Of a stretch of DNA of 64,000 nt, positions 52,001 through 63,846 are shown piece by piece. The notes under the pieces were generated by a model that saw only the letters and a list, made by a program, of their open reading frames with translations, was not told the origin of the DNA and did no database searches. Numbering within the stretch: position 1 is the first letter of the stretch; each line of letters begins with the position of its first letter. The DNA comes from Paraescarpia echinospica (taxonomy: Eukaryota > Annelida > Polychaeta > Sabellida > Siboglinidae): assembly GCA_020002185.1 (NCBI GenBank), contig CM034533.1, forward strand, positions 68,484,119 to 68,548,118. The letters are read 5' to 3'. The position numbers were made by a program, and so were the translations under genes.

Positions 52001-55000
52001 TCAACAAGCCATCAACACCACTTTTTGCTAACTATCTCCCTGGCACTGCATCTTGTGTTACATGTCAACAAGCCATCAACACCACTTTTTGCTAACTATC
52101 TCCCTGGCACTGCATCTTGTGTTACATGCCAACAAGCCACCAACACCACTTTTTGCTAACTATCTCCCTGGTACTGCATCTTGTGTTACATGTCAACAAG
52201 CCAGCAACACCACTTTTTGCTAACTATCTCCCTGGTACTGCATCTTGTGTTACATGTCAACAAGCCACCAACACCACTTTTTGCTAACTATCTCCCTGGC
52301 ACTGCATCTTGTGTTACATGCCAACAAGCCATTAACATCACTTTTTGTTAACTATCTCCCTGGCACTGCATCTTGTGTTACATGCCAACAAGCCACCAAC
52401 ACCACTTTTTGCTAACTATCTCCCTGGTACTGCATCTTGTGTTACATGTCAACAAGCCACCAACACCACTTTCTGCTAACTATCTCGCTGGCACTGCATC
52501 CTGTGTTTATATGTCAACAAGCCCCCAACACCACTTTTTGCTAATTATCTCCCTGGCACTGCATCTTGTGTTACATGTCAACAAGCCATCAACACCACTT
52601 TTTGCTAACTATCTCCCTGGTACTGCATCCTGTGTTACATGTCAACAAGCCACCAACACCACTTTTTGCTAACTATCTCCCTGGCACTGCATCTTGTGTT
52701 ACATGTCAACAAGCCATCAACACCACTTTTTGCTAACTATCTCCCTGGCACTGCATCTTGTGTTACATGTCAACAAGCCATCAACATCACTTTTTGCTAA
52801 CTATCTCCCTGGCACTGCATCTTGTGTTACATGTCAACAAGCCATCAACACCACTTTTTGCTAACTATCACCCTGACACTGCATCCTGTGTTACATGTCA
52901 ACAAGCCACCAACACCACTTTTTGCTAACTATCACCCTGGCACTGTATCTTGTGTTACATGTCAACAAGCCACCAACACCACTTTTTGCTAACTATCACC
53001 CTGGAAGTGCATCCTGTGTTACATGTCAACAAGCCACCAACACCACTTTTTGCTAACTATCTCCCTGGTACTGCATCTTGTGTTACATGTCAACAAGCCA
53101 TCAACACCACTTTTTGCTAACTATCTCCCTGGCACTGCATCTTGTGTTACATGCCAACAAGCAACCAACACCACTTTTTGCTAACTATCTCCCTGGTACT
53201 GCATCTTGTGTTACATGTCAACAAGCCAGCAACACCACTTTTTGCTAACTATCTCCCTGGTACTGCATCTTGTGTTACATGTCAACAAGCCACCAACACC
53301 ACTTTTTGCTAACTATCTCCCTGGCACTGCATCTTGTGTTACATGCCAACAAGCCATTAACATCACTTTTTGTTAACTATCTCCCTGGCACTGCATCTTG
53401 TGTTACATGCCAACAAGCCACCAACACCACTTTTTGCTAACTATCTCCCTGGTACTGCATCTTGTGTTACATGTCAACAAGCCACCAACACCACTTTCTG
53501 CTAACTATCTCGCTGGCACTGCATCCTGTGTTTATATGTCAACAAGCCCCCAACACCACTTTTTGCTAATTATCTCCCTGGCACTGCATCTTGTGTTACA
53601 TGTCAACAAGCCATCAACACCACTTTTTGCTAACTATCTCCCTGGTACTGCATCTTGTGTTACATGTCAACAAGCCACCAACACCACTTTCTGCTAACTA
53701 TCTCGCTGGCACTGCATCCTGTGTTTATATGTCAACAAGCCACCAACACCACTTTTTGCTAACTATCTCCCTGGCACTGCATCTTGTGTTACATGTCAAC
53801 AAGCCACCAACACCACTTTTTGCTAACTATCTCCCTTTACTGCATCCTGTGTTACATGTCAACAAGCCATCAACACCACTTTCTGCTAACTATCACCCTG
53901 GCACTGCATCTTGTGTTACATGTCAACAAGCCATCAACACCACTTTTTGGTAACTATCTCCCTTTACTGCATCTTGTGTTACATGTCAACAAGCCACCAA
54001 CACCATATTTTGCTAACTATCTCCCTGGCACTGCATCCTGTGTTACATGCCAACAAGCCACCATCACCACTTTTTGCTAACTACCACCCTGGCACTGCAT
54101 CTTGTGTTACATGTCAACAAGCCATCAACACCACTTTTTGGTAACTATCTCCCTGGCACTGCATCCTGTGTTAAATGTTAACAAGCCACCAACACCACTT
54201 TTTGCTAACTATCACCCTGGCACTGCATCCTGTGTTACATGTCAACAAGCCATCAACATCACTTTTTGCTAACTATCTCCCTGGTACTGCATCTTGTGTT
54301 ACATGTCAACAAGCCACCAACACCACTTTTTGCTAACTATCTCCCTGGCACTGCATCTTGTGTTACATGTCAACAAGCCACCAACACCACTTTTTGCTAA
54401 CTTTCTCCCTGGCACTGCATCTTGTGTTACATGTCAACAAGCCACCAACACCACTTTTTGCTAACTATCTCCCTGGTACTGCATCTAGTGTTACATTTCA
54501 ACAAGCCACCAACACCACTTTTTGCTAAATATCTCCCTGGTACTGCATCTTGTGTTACATGCCAACAAGCCACCAACACCACTTTTTGCTAACTATCTCC
54601 CTGACACTGCATCTTGTGTTACATGTCAACAAGCCACCAACACCACTTTTTGCTAACTATCTCCCTGGTACTGTCAACAAGCCATCAACACCACTTTTTG
54701 GTATCTTGTGTTACATGTCATCAACACCACTCCCTTTACTGCATCTTGTGTTACATGTCAACAAGCCACCAACACCATATTTTGCTAACTATCTTCCTGG
54801 CACTGCATCTCGTGTTACATGTCAACAAGCCACCAACACCACTTTTTGCTAACTATCTCCCTGGCACTGCATCTTGTGTTACATGTCAACAAGCCACCAA
54901 CACCACTTTTTGCTAACTATCTCCCTGGTACTACATCTTGTGTTACATGTCAACAAGCCATCAACACCACTTTTTGCTAACTATCTCCCTGGCACTGCAT

Positions 55001-56548
55001 CTTGTGTTACATGTCAACAAGCCATCAACACCACTTTTTGCTAACTATCTCCCTTTACTGCATCCTGTGTTACATGTCAACAAGCCATCAACACCACTTT
55101 CTGCTAACTATCACCCTGGCACTGCATCTTGTGTTACATGTCAACAAGCCATCAACACCACTTTTTGGTAACTATCTCCCTTTACTGCATCTTGTGTTAC
55201 ATGTCAACAAGCCACCAACACCATATTTTGCTAACTATCTCCCTGGCACTGCATCTTGTGTTACATGTCAACAAGCCACCAACACCACTTTTTGCTAACT
55301 ATCTCCCTGGTACTGCATCTTGTGTTACATGTCAACAAGCCACCAACACCACTTTTTGTTAACTATCTCCCTGGCACTGCATCTTGTGTTACATGTCAAC
55401 AAGCCACCAACACCACTTTTTGCTAACTATCTCCCTGGCACTGCATCTTGTGTTACATGTCAACAAGCCACCAACACCACTTTTTGCTAACTGTCTCCCT
55501 GGTACTGCATCTTGTGTTACATGTCAACAAGCCACCAACACCACTTTTTGTTAACTATCTCCCTGGCACTGCATCTTATGTTACATGTCAACAAGCCACC
55601 AACACCACTTTTTGTTAACTATCTCCCTGGCACTGCATCTTGTGTTACATGTCAACAAGCCACCAACACCACTTTTTGCTAACTATCTCCCTGGTACTGC
55701 ATCTTGTGTTACATGCCAACAAGCCACCAACACCACTTTTTGCTAACTATCTCCCTGACACTGCATCTTGTGTTACATGTCAACAAGCCACCAACACCAC
55801 TTTTTGTTAACTATCTCCCTGGTACTGCATCTTGTGTTACATGCCAACAAGCCACCAACACCACTTTTTGCTAACTATCTCCCTGACACTGCATCTTGTG
55901 TTACATGTCAACAAGCCATCAACACCACTTTCTGCTAACTATCTCGCTGGCACTGCATCCTGTGTTTATATGTCAACTAGCCACCAACACCACTTTTTGC
56001 TAACTATCTCCCTGGCACTGCATCTTGTGTTACATGTCAACAAGCCATCAACACCACTTTTTGCTAATTATCTCCCTTTACTGCATCTTGTGTTACATGT
56101 CAACAAGCCACCAACACCATATTTTGCTAACTATCTCCCTGGCACTGCATCCTGTGTTACATGTCAACAAGCCACCAACACCACTTTTTGCTAACTACTG
56201 TATCTCCCTGGTACTGCATCTTGTGTTACATGTCAACAAGCCACCAACACCACTTTTTGCTAACTATCACCCTGGCACTGTATCTTGTGTTACATGTCAA
56301 CAAGCCACCAACACCACTTTTTGCTAACTATCACCCTGGAACTGCATCCTGTGTTACATGTCAACAAGCCACCAACACCACTTTTTGCTAACTATCTCCC
56401 TGGTACTGCATCTTGTGTTACATGTCAACAAGCCACCAACACCACTTTCTGGTAACTATCTCGCTGGCACTGCATCCTGTGTTATATGTCAACAAGCCAT
56501 CAAAACCACTTTTTGGTAACTATCTCCCTGGCACTGCATCTTGTGCTA
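49007..56548. repeat. 64-bp satellite array inside an ORC2 intron (about 118 copies)
   Basis: The unit begins CTTGTGTTACATGTCAACAA, continues GCCACCAACACCACTTTTTG and ends CTAACTATCTCCCTGGCACTGCAT. About 7.5 kb divided by 64 gives roughly 118 units. Most units differ by only a few substitutions; some are 60 bp because of a 4-bp loss (CTCCCTTTACTGC). Since 64 is not a multiple of 3, three units make 64 codons, which explains the series of 77-184-codon frames here; none is a gene. Distinctive variants recur at 1.0-1.15 kb, forming higher-order blocks. Confidence 0.98.
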
Positions 56549-57033
56549 TATCACAGTGATTACATAATGATTTGTGGGTGTGGCTAGTGTATCCTGATTC
56601 CTGAATGGTTCCTATAATGGTATACTCTATCATGTGTATTAGCACGTTTTGTCATTTCAAGAAAGACAGGATTTGTTGCAAAATAACTTTTTTTGCACTG
56701 TACAAAAAGTTATTTAAACAATAAAAACAACATTTTAGCAAATGCTCTGGTCATTGTACAATAGAATATATACTGGACAAGGATTTTGAAGACATAATTA
56801 TATGTGTTCAATAAAGAAAGGAAGTGTTTCCAAATGTGCTAAGATGTGCTCAAAACTGGACATTTTGTTTGTTACCATGGAAACGGGGGTCTGGCTAAAA
56901 AAATAGTTCAACCTATTTATTACTCAGTATGGTCTATTCTATAATATAGGCAGAAACAATTGGGCTATTGACATAACAAATCCTATCTACCTGCCATTTA
57001 ACTAGTGTTGCTAACCTCTCTGTTTCTCTCTAG
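56549..57033 (+). other. ORC2 intron, right part
   Basis: Single-copy, CpG-poor sequence ending in a polypyrimidine tract and CTCTAG acceptor. Confidence 0.6.
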
Positions 57034-57219
57034 AATGCACAGTTACTCCAACAAGAAAAGGTACTCCAACAAGCAAAGGTTCACTAGCAACTAAGGGTAC
57101 TCCGACAAGTAAGGGTACTCCAACAAGTAAGGGTACTCCAGTGAATACTGGACGGCGGTCAGCCAGAATACAGAAGATTTCCGAGATGACCCCCCACAGA
57201 CTTCGAGCAAGGAACAAAG
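57034..57219 (+). CDS. ORC2: ORC2 exon with in-frame 18-bp TP repeat
   Basis: It enters in phase 1 after TTTCTCTCTAG and leaves in phase 1 at AACAAAG|GTAAGA. It encodes CTVTPTRKGTPTSKG, a degenerate repeat, KGTPTSKGTPTSKGTPV, then GRRSARIQKISEMTPHRLR. The repeat is five full 18-bp units (57042-57131) plus a half unit. TPTR matches the CDK consensus S/T-P-x-K/R, and TPTSK is a near match. The basic RRSARIQKIS stretch may be a nuclear localisation signal. The segment corresponds to the variable, phosphorylated N-terminal region of ORC2. Confidence 0.82.
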
Positions 57220-57664
57220 GTAAGAGTGCTGACACAACTGGTTGTCTTTGTCAAGTAATTTCTGTATGTTTGGCTTATTGTTTGCACTAGTTGATGAGTA
57301 TGAAAATGTGTATTGTTCAGTAAGAGAAGAGGGAAATTTATCCCCAGAATGTTTTAATAAATATAAACTTTCAAAGTTTGTGTTGTTTGATGGATCTATG
57401 GTTCAGTTCAACATTCACGCCAACATGTTGATAATGTCAGTTGTTTTTCGATAAGCATAAAGTAGATATGTTTGTTTATTCACATTGTTGACTTGTCGTT
57501 ACTAAATGTTATTCCATTTGATCATGTGACAATTAATTGTTTGTTTCAATAAGATGACATTTCTTCCAGGATTTTTTTATTAAAAGTAAAAAATTCAGTT
57601 TTAAATCGTCAATAAAGATCCAACCATTAGTAAGCGTGGGTCATTTTATGTGTTATCCTTGAAG
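57220..57664 (+). other. ORC2 intron (445 bp)
   Basis: GTAAGA donor; acceptor TTGAAG (weak: a purine-rich CTTGAAG), chosen because it keeps frame and gives a typical acidic ORC2 segment. No other feature. Confidence 0.6.
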
Positions 57665-57783
57665 AAAGTTCCTCGGAAGAAAGTGAGGCATCTTCCGAGA
57701 GTGAGGAGGAGGAGGAGGAGGAAGTGAACACCCCACGGGGGAAGAGCGGGAAACTGAGGGCGGAACAGGACAACAACATCAAG
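57665..57783 (+). CDS. ORC2: ORC2 exon (acidic Ser/Glu region)
   Basis: It enters in phase 1 and leaves in phase 0 at ATCAAG|GTACAT. It encodes SSSEESEASSESEEEEEEEV, then NTPRGKSGKLRAEQDNNIK. Vertebrate ORC2 has a similar Ser/Asp/Glu-rich segment (SDSESEYSASNSEDDE) before the conserved domain. GAG/GAA runs at 57708-57723 are prone to slippage. The exact acceptor is the least certain splice site in the model. Confidence 0.8.
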
Positions 57784-57807
57784 GTACATGTCACATCCCT
57801 TCACACC

Positions 57808-59545
57808 ACATTCTCTTCTTCCTGGTTCCCTTGTACAGGGGTGAGGTCTAGCTCCTGTACTGTTCTTCCTCCTGGTTCCCTTATACAGAAGTGAGGTCTA
57901 GCTCCTGTACTGTTCTTCCTCCTGGTCCCCTTGTACAGGGGTGAGGTCTAGTTCCTGTACTGTTCTTCCTCATGGTTCCCTTGTACAGAAGTGAGGTCTA
58001 GTTCCTGTACTGTTCTTCTTCCTGGTTCCCCTGTACAGGAGTGAGGTCTAGTTCCTGTACTGTTCTTCCTCCTGGTTCCCTTATACAGGAGTGAGGTCTA
58101 GCTCCTGTACTGTTCTTCCTCCTGGTTCCCTTGTACAGGAGTGAGGTCTAGTTCCTGTACTGTTCTTCCTCCTGGTTCCCCTGTACAGGAGTGAGGTCTA
58201 GTTCCTGTACTGTTCTTCCTCCTGGTTCCCTTGTACAGGAGTGAGGTCTAGTTTCTGTACTGTTCTTCCTCCTGGTTCCCTTCTACAGGAGTGAGGTCTA
58301 GCTCCTGTACTGTTCTTCCTCCTGATTCCCTTGTACAGGAGTGAGGTCTAGTTCCTGTACTGTTCTTCCTCCTGGTTCCCTTGTACAGGGGTGAGGTCTA
58401 GCTCTTGTACTGTCCTTCCCCTTGGTTTCCTTGTACATGGGTGAGGTCTAGCTCCTGTACTGTTCTTCCTCCTGGTTCCCCTGTACAGGGGTGAGGTCTA
58501 GCTCATGTACTGTTCTTCCCCTTGGTTCCCTTGTACAGGGGTGAGGTCTAGCTCCTGTACTGTTCTTCCTCTGGTTCCCCTGTACAGGGGTGAGGTCTAG
58601 CTCATGTACTGTTCTTCATCCTGGTTCCCTTGTACAGGAGTGAGGTCTAGCTCCTGTACTGTTCTTCCCCTTGGTTCCCTTGTACAGGAGTGAGGTCTAG
58701 TTCCTGTACTGTTCTTCCTCCTGGTTCCCTTGTACAGGGGTGATGTCTAGCTCCTGTAGTGTTCTTCCTCCTGGTTCCCTTGTACATGGGTGGGGCTTAG
58801 CTCCTGTACTGTTCTTCCGCCTGATTCCCTTGTACAGGGGTGAGGTCTAGCTCCTGTACTGTCCTTCCTCTGGTTCCCTTGTACAGGGGTGATGTCTAGC
58901 TCCTGTACTGTTCTTCCTCCTTGTTCCCTTGTACAGGAGTGAGGTCTAGTTCCTGTACTGTTCTTCCTCCTGGTTCCCTTGTACAGGGGTGAGGTCTAGC
59001 TCCTGTAGTGTTCTTCCTCCTGGTTCCCGTGTACATGGGTGAGGTCTAGCTCCTGTACTGTTGTTCCACCTGATTCCCTTGTACAGGGGTGAGGTCTAGC
59101 TCCTGTACTGTCCTTCCCCTTGGTTCCCTTGTACATGGGTGAGGTCTAGCTCCTGTACTGTTCTTCCCCCTGGTTCCCCTGTACAGGGGTGAGGTCTAGC
59201 TCATGTACTGTTCTTCCTCCTGGTTCCCTTGTACAGGGGTGAGGTTCGGCTCCTGTACTGTTCTTCCCCTTGGTTCCCTTGTACAGGGGTGAGGTCTAGC
59301 TCCTGTACTGTTCTTCCTCTGGTTCCCTTGTACAGGGGTGATGTCTAGCTCCTGTACTGTTCTTCCTCCTGGTTCCCTTGTACAGGGGTGAGGTCTAGCT
59401 CCTGTATTGTTCTTCCTCCTGGTTCCCTTGTACATGGGTGAGGTCTAGCTCCTGTATTGTTCTTCCTCCTGGTTCCCTTGTAATGGGGTGAGGTATAGCT
59501 CCTGTAGTGTTCTTCCTCCTGGTTCCCTTGTACTGGGGAGAGGTC
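57808..59545. repeat. 50-bp minisatellite in an ORC2 intron (about 35 copies)
   Basis: The unit reads CTGTACTGTTCTTCCTCCTG, GTTCCCTTGTACAGGGGTGA, GGTCTAGCTC. The 50-bp period is seen directly (CCTGGTTCCC at 58021, 58071, 58121 and so on), with a few 49-bp units after about 58570. Variants alternate GGGGTGAGG and GGAGTGAGG, and TAGCTC and TAGTTC. - strand frames rich in QGNQEEE and TREPGGR are by-products. Confidence 0.97.
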
Positions 59546-59933
59546 TCAGTTTCTGTTGAGTTATGTTCAAAATCATCACTGTATGACAAGACACAATGGA
59601 TTCAATGTATAAACAGTATGGGCTACCTGGTAATGACATTCGTACGTAGATTAGAATGTACAGTTGTTTACAACTGCATCCAATAAATTGAAATATTGCC
59701 GATGTACACATCACCGAGATGACACAGTGTAGTCATGTGACCTGCATTCGCTATCAAACTATATTTCAAAAACCTGATTGCTGCATTTTAATTTGAAACA
59801 AATAACTTTTTTGCAAATTTGTAGATGTCCTTTGCTCTCGGTAACCGATATATTACTGATTACTGACGTATCTAATGTGAGATCAAGTGAAAGACAGTAA
59901 TCACGACGGTGAATCTATTGTCAACTTTTGCAG
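59546..59933 (+). other. ORC2 intron, end part
   Basis: Single-copy sequence leading to the CTTTTGCAG acceptor. Confidence 0.6.
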
Positions 59934-60145
59934 CCGGAGTCAGTACAGGAGTACTTCCACAGCCAGGCCAGGGCGGGACTGGGAGTCACGTCCGACCACA
60001 CCCTCGCCCGCCTCGACACCCCCCGCATGGATCAGGAGGCGCTGACAGTTGCCCTCACTGGGGTGTCACTGGGGTACAGGGAAGAACGGGAACAGTTGCT
60101 AGAGGAACACAGGGATGCCTTCCCTCGATGGATGTACAGCCTGTG
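59934..60145 (+). CDS. ORC2: ORC2 exon (start of conserved domain)
   Basis: It enters in phase 0 after CTTTTGCAG and leaves in phase 2 at CTGTG|GTAATG. It encodes PESVQEYFHSQARAGLGVTS, then DHTLARLDTPRMDQEALTVA and later EEHRDAFPRWMYSLW. It corresponds to the ORC2 segment with VEEYFEAHSSSKVLTSDRTL and the helix ending KWMLQL that precedes the AAA-like domain. The exon is GC- and CpG-rich, unlike the introns around it. Confidence 0.93.
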
Positions 60146-60821
60146 GTAATGTCACTGGAGGGGTGAGGGGTTAGGAAGATTATATCATTTTTTTATTTTC
60201 TATGTATCTAAATCGCTGTGATCTACATTGGAGGTGGGGCTACATTGTATATAAAATAAATATTATCATTATTAAAGGCCGGCATTTATGAACTATTTTT
60301 GTCTGATAATAGTATGTGACCTGCCAAGGCAAGGTGGGTGTAAAATGGCAAAATTGTGAAATACAGTTGTGCATTTTTGGATTCCACAGGTTATGAGCTT
60401 TAAACTGATATCTCATTTGTTGAAATATCTTGAGTAGTTTTTGATTTATTCCTAAAATTGAAGCGAACTTTAAAACAGCAATATTCTGAGGAGTTAGGTA
60501 ATTTTGACTCATATTGTCTGTTGTCATATTGTCTCATTCTGGGGAATGAGGTAATTTTGACTCGTATTGTCTGTTGTCATATTGTCTCATTCTAAGGAAT
60601 GAGGTCATTTTGACTTGTATTTGACTTGTAAGACATACATAACCAAAGTTACAGTTTAGGCGGAGAACACATACAATTCTGCTGAAGTATATTTGTCTTC
60701 ACACATTCTGAGCGTCGATTTATAATTTTATATTACAAACATGACTTTTGTGACGTGAATTAAGTTATGAATTTTCAATTAAATTAATTTTAGAAGCCAA
60801 TGTATTGTGTCTCCATTGCAG
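60146..60821 (+). other. ORC2 intron (676 bp)
   Basis: GTAATG donor, TTGCAG acceptor. It contains a short duplicated phrase (AATTTTGACTCATATTGTCT and AATTTTGACTCGTATTGTCT, about 60501 and 60553) of about 53 bp. Confidence 0.7.
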
Positions 60822-60954
60822 TAATGGCTTCAGTGTAATGCTGTATGGGGTCGGCTCAAAAAGGGAACTCATTGAAGACTTCCGGACTACAATGCTCAAA
60901 GACTTCACTCACATTGTTATAAATGGCTACTTTCCGAGCCTCACATTGAAAAAT
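60822..60954 (+). CDS. ORC2: ORC2 exon (AAA-like domain, YGxGSKR motif)
   Basis: It completes the split Cys codon, enters in phase 2 and leaves in phase 0 at AAAAAT|GTAAGC. It encodes [20 protein letters not shown], then [20 protein letters not shown]. LYGxGSKRxL is the signature of ORC2, the degenerate Walker-A-like start of its AAA-like fold; ORC2 itself does not bind ATP in known complexes. The rest of the domain and the C-terminal winged helix lie beyond the right edge. The seven exons sum to 914 nt (about 304 residues). Confidence 0.96.
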
Positions 60955-61222
60955 GTAAGCATTCGTAACAGAAATAATTCACAAGCAAGTAATATTAAAA
61001 TATTTAATTGTTAATAAATAGGTGAATACAGTTACCATGAACTGGAAACACTTTAATTCAACAAACCTTCATGTTTTATGACCATCATTTCAGTCGTAGT
61101 ATTGTGTGATGTCCACACGTGTCTTGATCTCAATATTTAATCTGCAGATTTCCTACAATGCACATTATATGGAAATACATTCTATACACTAGTGAAAATG
61201 TCCATCTTCCAGATGGTGTTAC
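60955..61222 (+). other. ORC2 intron, start of the last visible intron
   Basis: Single-copy sequence from the GTAAGC donor to the CA-rich array. Confidence 0.6.
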
Positions 61223-61900
61223 ATGCATACATGCACACACACTGACACACACTCACACACTCGCACACTCACCTGCATACACATATGCACACACACTGAC
61301 ACACACTCGCACACTCACCTGCATACACATATGCACACACACTCACCTGCATACACACATGCACACACACTGACACACACTCGCTCACTCACCTGCATAC
61401 ACACATGCACACACACTGACACACACTCGCACACTCACCTGCATACACTCATGCACACACACTCGCACACTCACCTGCATACACATATGCACACACACTC
61501 GCTCACTCACCTGCATACACACATGCACACACACTGACACACACTCGCTCACTCACCTGCATACACTCATGCACACACACTGACACACACTCGCACGCAC
61601 ACTCACCTGCATACACATATGCACACACACTCGCACACTCACCTGCATGCACACACACTGACACACACTCGCTCACTCACCTGCATACACATATGCACAC
61701 ACACTGATACACACTCGCACACTCACTTGCATACACACATGCACGCACACTGACACACACTCGCACACTCACCTGCATACACACATGCACACACACTGAC
61801 ACACACTCGCACACTCACCTGCATACACACATGCACGCACACTGACACACACACTCGCACACTCACCTGCATACACACATGCACACACACACAGACACAG
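61223..61900. repeat. CA-rich minisatellite with CTCACCTGCATAC units
   Basis: Imperfect units of roughly 30-50 bp built from TGCACACACACTGACACACA and CTCGCACACTCACCTGCATA. On the opposite strand each unit contains GCAGGTGAGTG, an exact 5' splice-site consensus, and CAGGTG/CACCTG E-box words recur. Frames with Thr-His or Val-Cys repeats are artefacts. Confidence 0.93.
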
Positions 61901-62047
61901 AGAGCATTTTCTTCAAGAATTCTTACCTGCATTTAACAAACATTACATAGATTTGAAAAGATTTACAGTGCTGAACATGTTTCCAATGATTTTTGCTAGT
62001 GATGTAAGACGTCCCTAACTGACCGGTGGATGGTTTACATAGCTCAG
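61901..62047 (+). other. ORC2 intron spacer between two arrays
   Basis: Nothing recognised. Confidence 0.5.
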
Positions 62048-63697
62048 AACAGTCACAGTGAACACATGTAACATTGTCAACAATCACAGTGAACACGTGT
62101 AACATTGTCAACAATCACATTGAACACGTGTAACATTGTCAACAATCACAGTGAATACATGTAACATTGTCAACAATCACAGTGAACACATGTAACATTG
62201 TCAACAATCATGGTGAACACATGTAACCTTGTCAACAATCACAGTGAACACATGTAACATTGTCAACAATCATGGTGAACACATGTAACATTGTCAACAA
62301 TCACAGTGAACACATGTAACATTGTCAACAATCACAGTGAACACATGTAACATTGTCAACAATCACAGTGAACACATGTAACATTGTCAACAATCACAGT
62401 GAACACATGTAACATTGTCAACAATCACATTGAACACGTGTAACATTGTCAACAATCGCAGTGAATACATGTAACATTGTCAACAATCACATTGAATACA
62501 TGTAACATTGTCAAAAATCACAGTGAACACATGTAACATTGTCAACAATCACAGTGAATACATGTAACATTGTCAACAATCACAGTGAATACATGTAACA
62601 TTGTCAACAATAACAGTGAACACGTGTAACATTGTCAACGATCACAGTGAATACATGTAACATTGTCAACAATCACATTGAACATGTGTAACATTGTCAA
62701 CAATCACAGTGAATACATGTAACATTGTCAACAATCACAGTGAACACATGTAAAATTGTCAACAATCATGGTGAACACATGTAACCTTGTCAACAATCAC
62801 AGTGAACACATGTAACATTGTCAACAATCATGGTGAACACATGTAACATTGTCAACAATCACAGTGAACACATGTAACATTGTCAACAATCACAGTGAAC
62901 ACATGTAACATTGTCAACAATCACAGTGAATACATATAACTTTGTCAACAATCACAGTGAACACATGTAACATTGTCAACAATCACATTGAACACGTGTA
63001 ACATTGTCAACAATCACAGTGAATACATGTAACATTGTCAACAATCACAGTGAACACATGTAACATTGTCAACAATCATGGTGAACACATGTAACATTGT
63101 CAACAATCACAGTGAACACATGTAACATTGTCAACAATCACGGTGAACACGTGTAACATTGTCAACAATCACAGTGAACACATGTAACATTGTCAACAAT
63201 CACGGTGAACACATGTAACATTGTCAACAATCACAGTGAACACATGTAACATTGTCAACAATCACATTGAACACATGTAACATTGTCAACAATCACATTG
63301 AACACGTGTAACATTGTCAACAATCACAGTGAATACATGTAACATTGTCAGCAATCACAGTGAACACATGTAACATTGTCAACAATCATGGTGAACACAT
63401 GTAACATTGTCAACAATCACAGTGAACACATGTAACATTGTCAACAATCACAGTGAACACATGTAACATTGTCAACAATCACATTGAACACATGTAACAT
63501 TGTCAACAATCACATTGAACACGTGTAACATTGTCAACAATCACAGTGAATACATGTAACATTGTCAACAATCACAGTGAATACATGTAACATTGTCAAC
63601 AATCACAGTGAACACATGTAACATTGTCAACAATCACAGTGAATACATGTAACCTTGTCAACAATCATGGTGAACACATGTAACCTTGTCAACAATC
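62048..63697. repeat. 31-bp minisatellite in an ORC2 intron (about 53 copies)
   Basis: The unit is AACATTGTCAACAATCACAG then TGAACACATGT. About 1.65 kb divided by 31 gives roughly 53 units. Each contains the dyad ATTGT-CA-ACAAT and one of the variants ACACATGT, ACACGTGT or ATACATGT. Variants occur in recurring order, a sign of higher-order duplication. Confidence 0.97.
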
Positions 63698-63814
63698 ATC
63701 TAATATCCAGCAGAAACCGTTAACCAGTAAAAACATTGAACCACTGATAATTTAGAAAATAATAAAAGTATTACTATGTACATATATACAAACATGCGTA
63801 CGTGCTATGTATGT

Positions 63815-63846
<32 letters not shown>

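Noticed and set aside
49007..56548. Repeated 77-184-codon frames across the satellite as genes, or a CRISPR-like array
   Set aside because: They follow from a 64-bp unit that cycles through three frames. The units are contiguous with no unique spacers, and the DNA is eukaryotic and intronic.
59196..59714. Gln/Glu-rich - strand proteins
   Set aside because: Antisense translations of the 50-bp intronic array.
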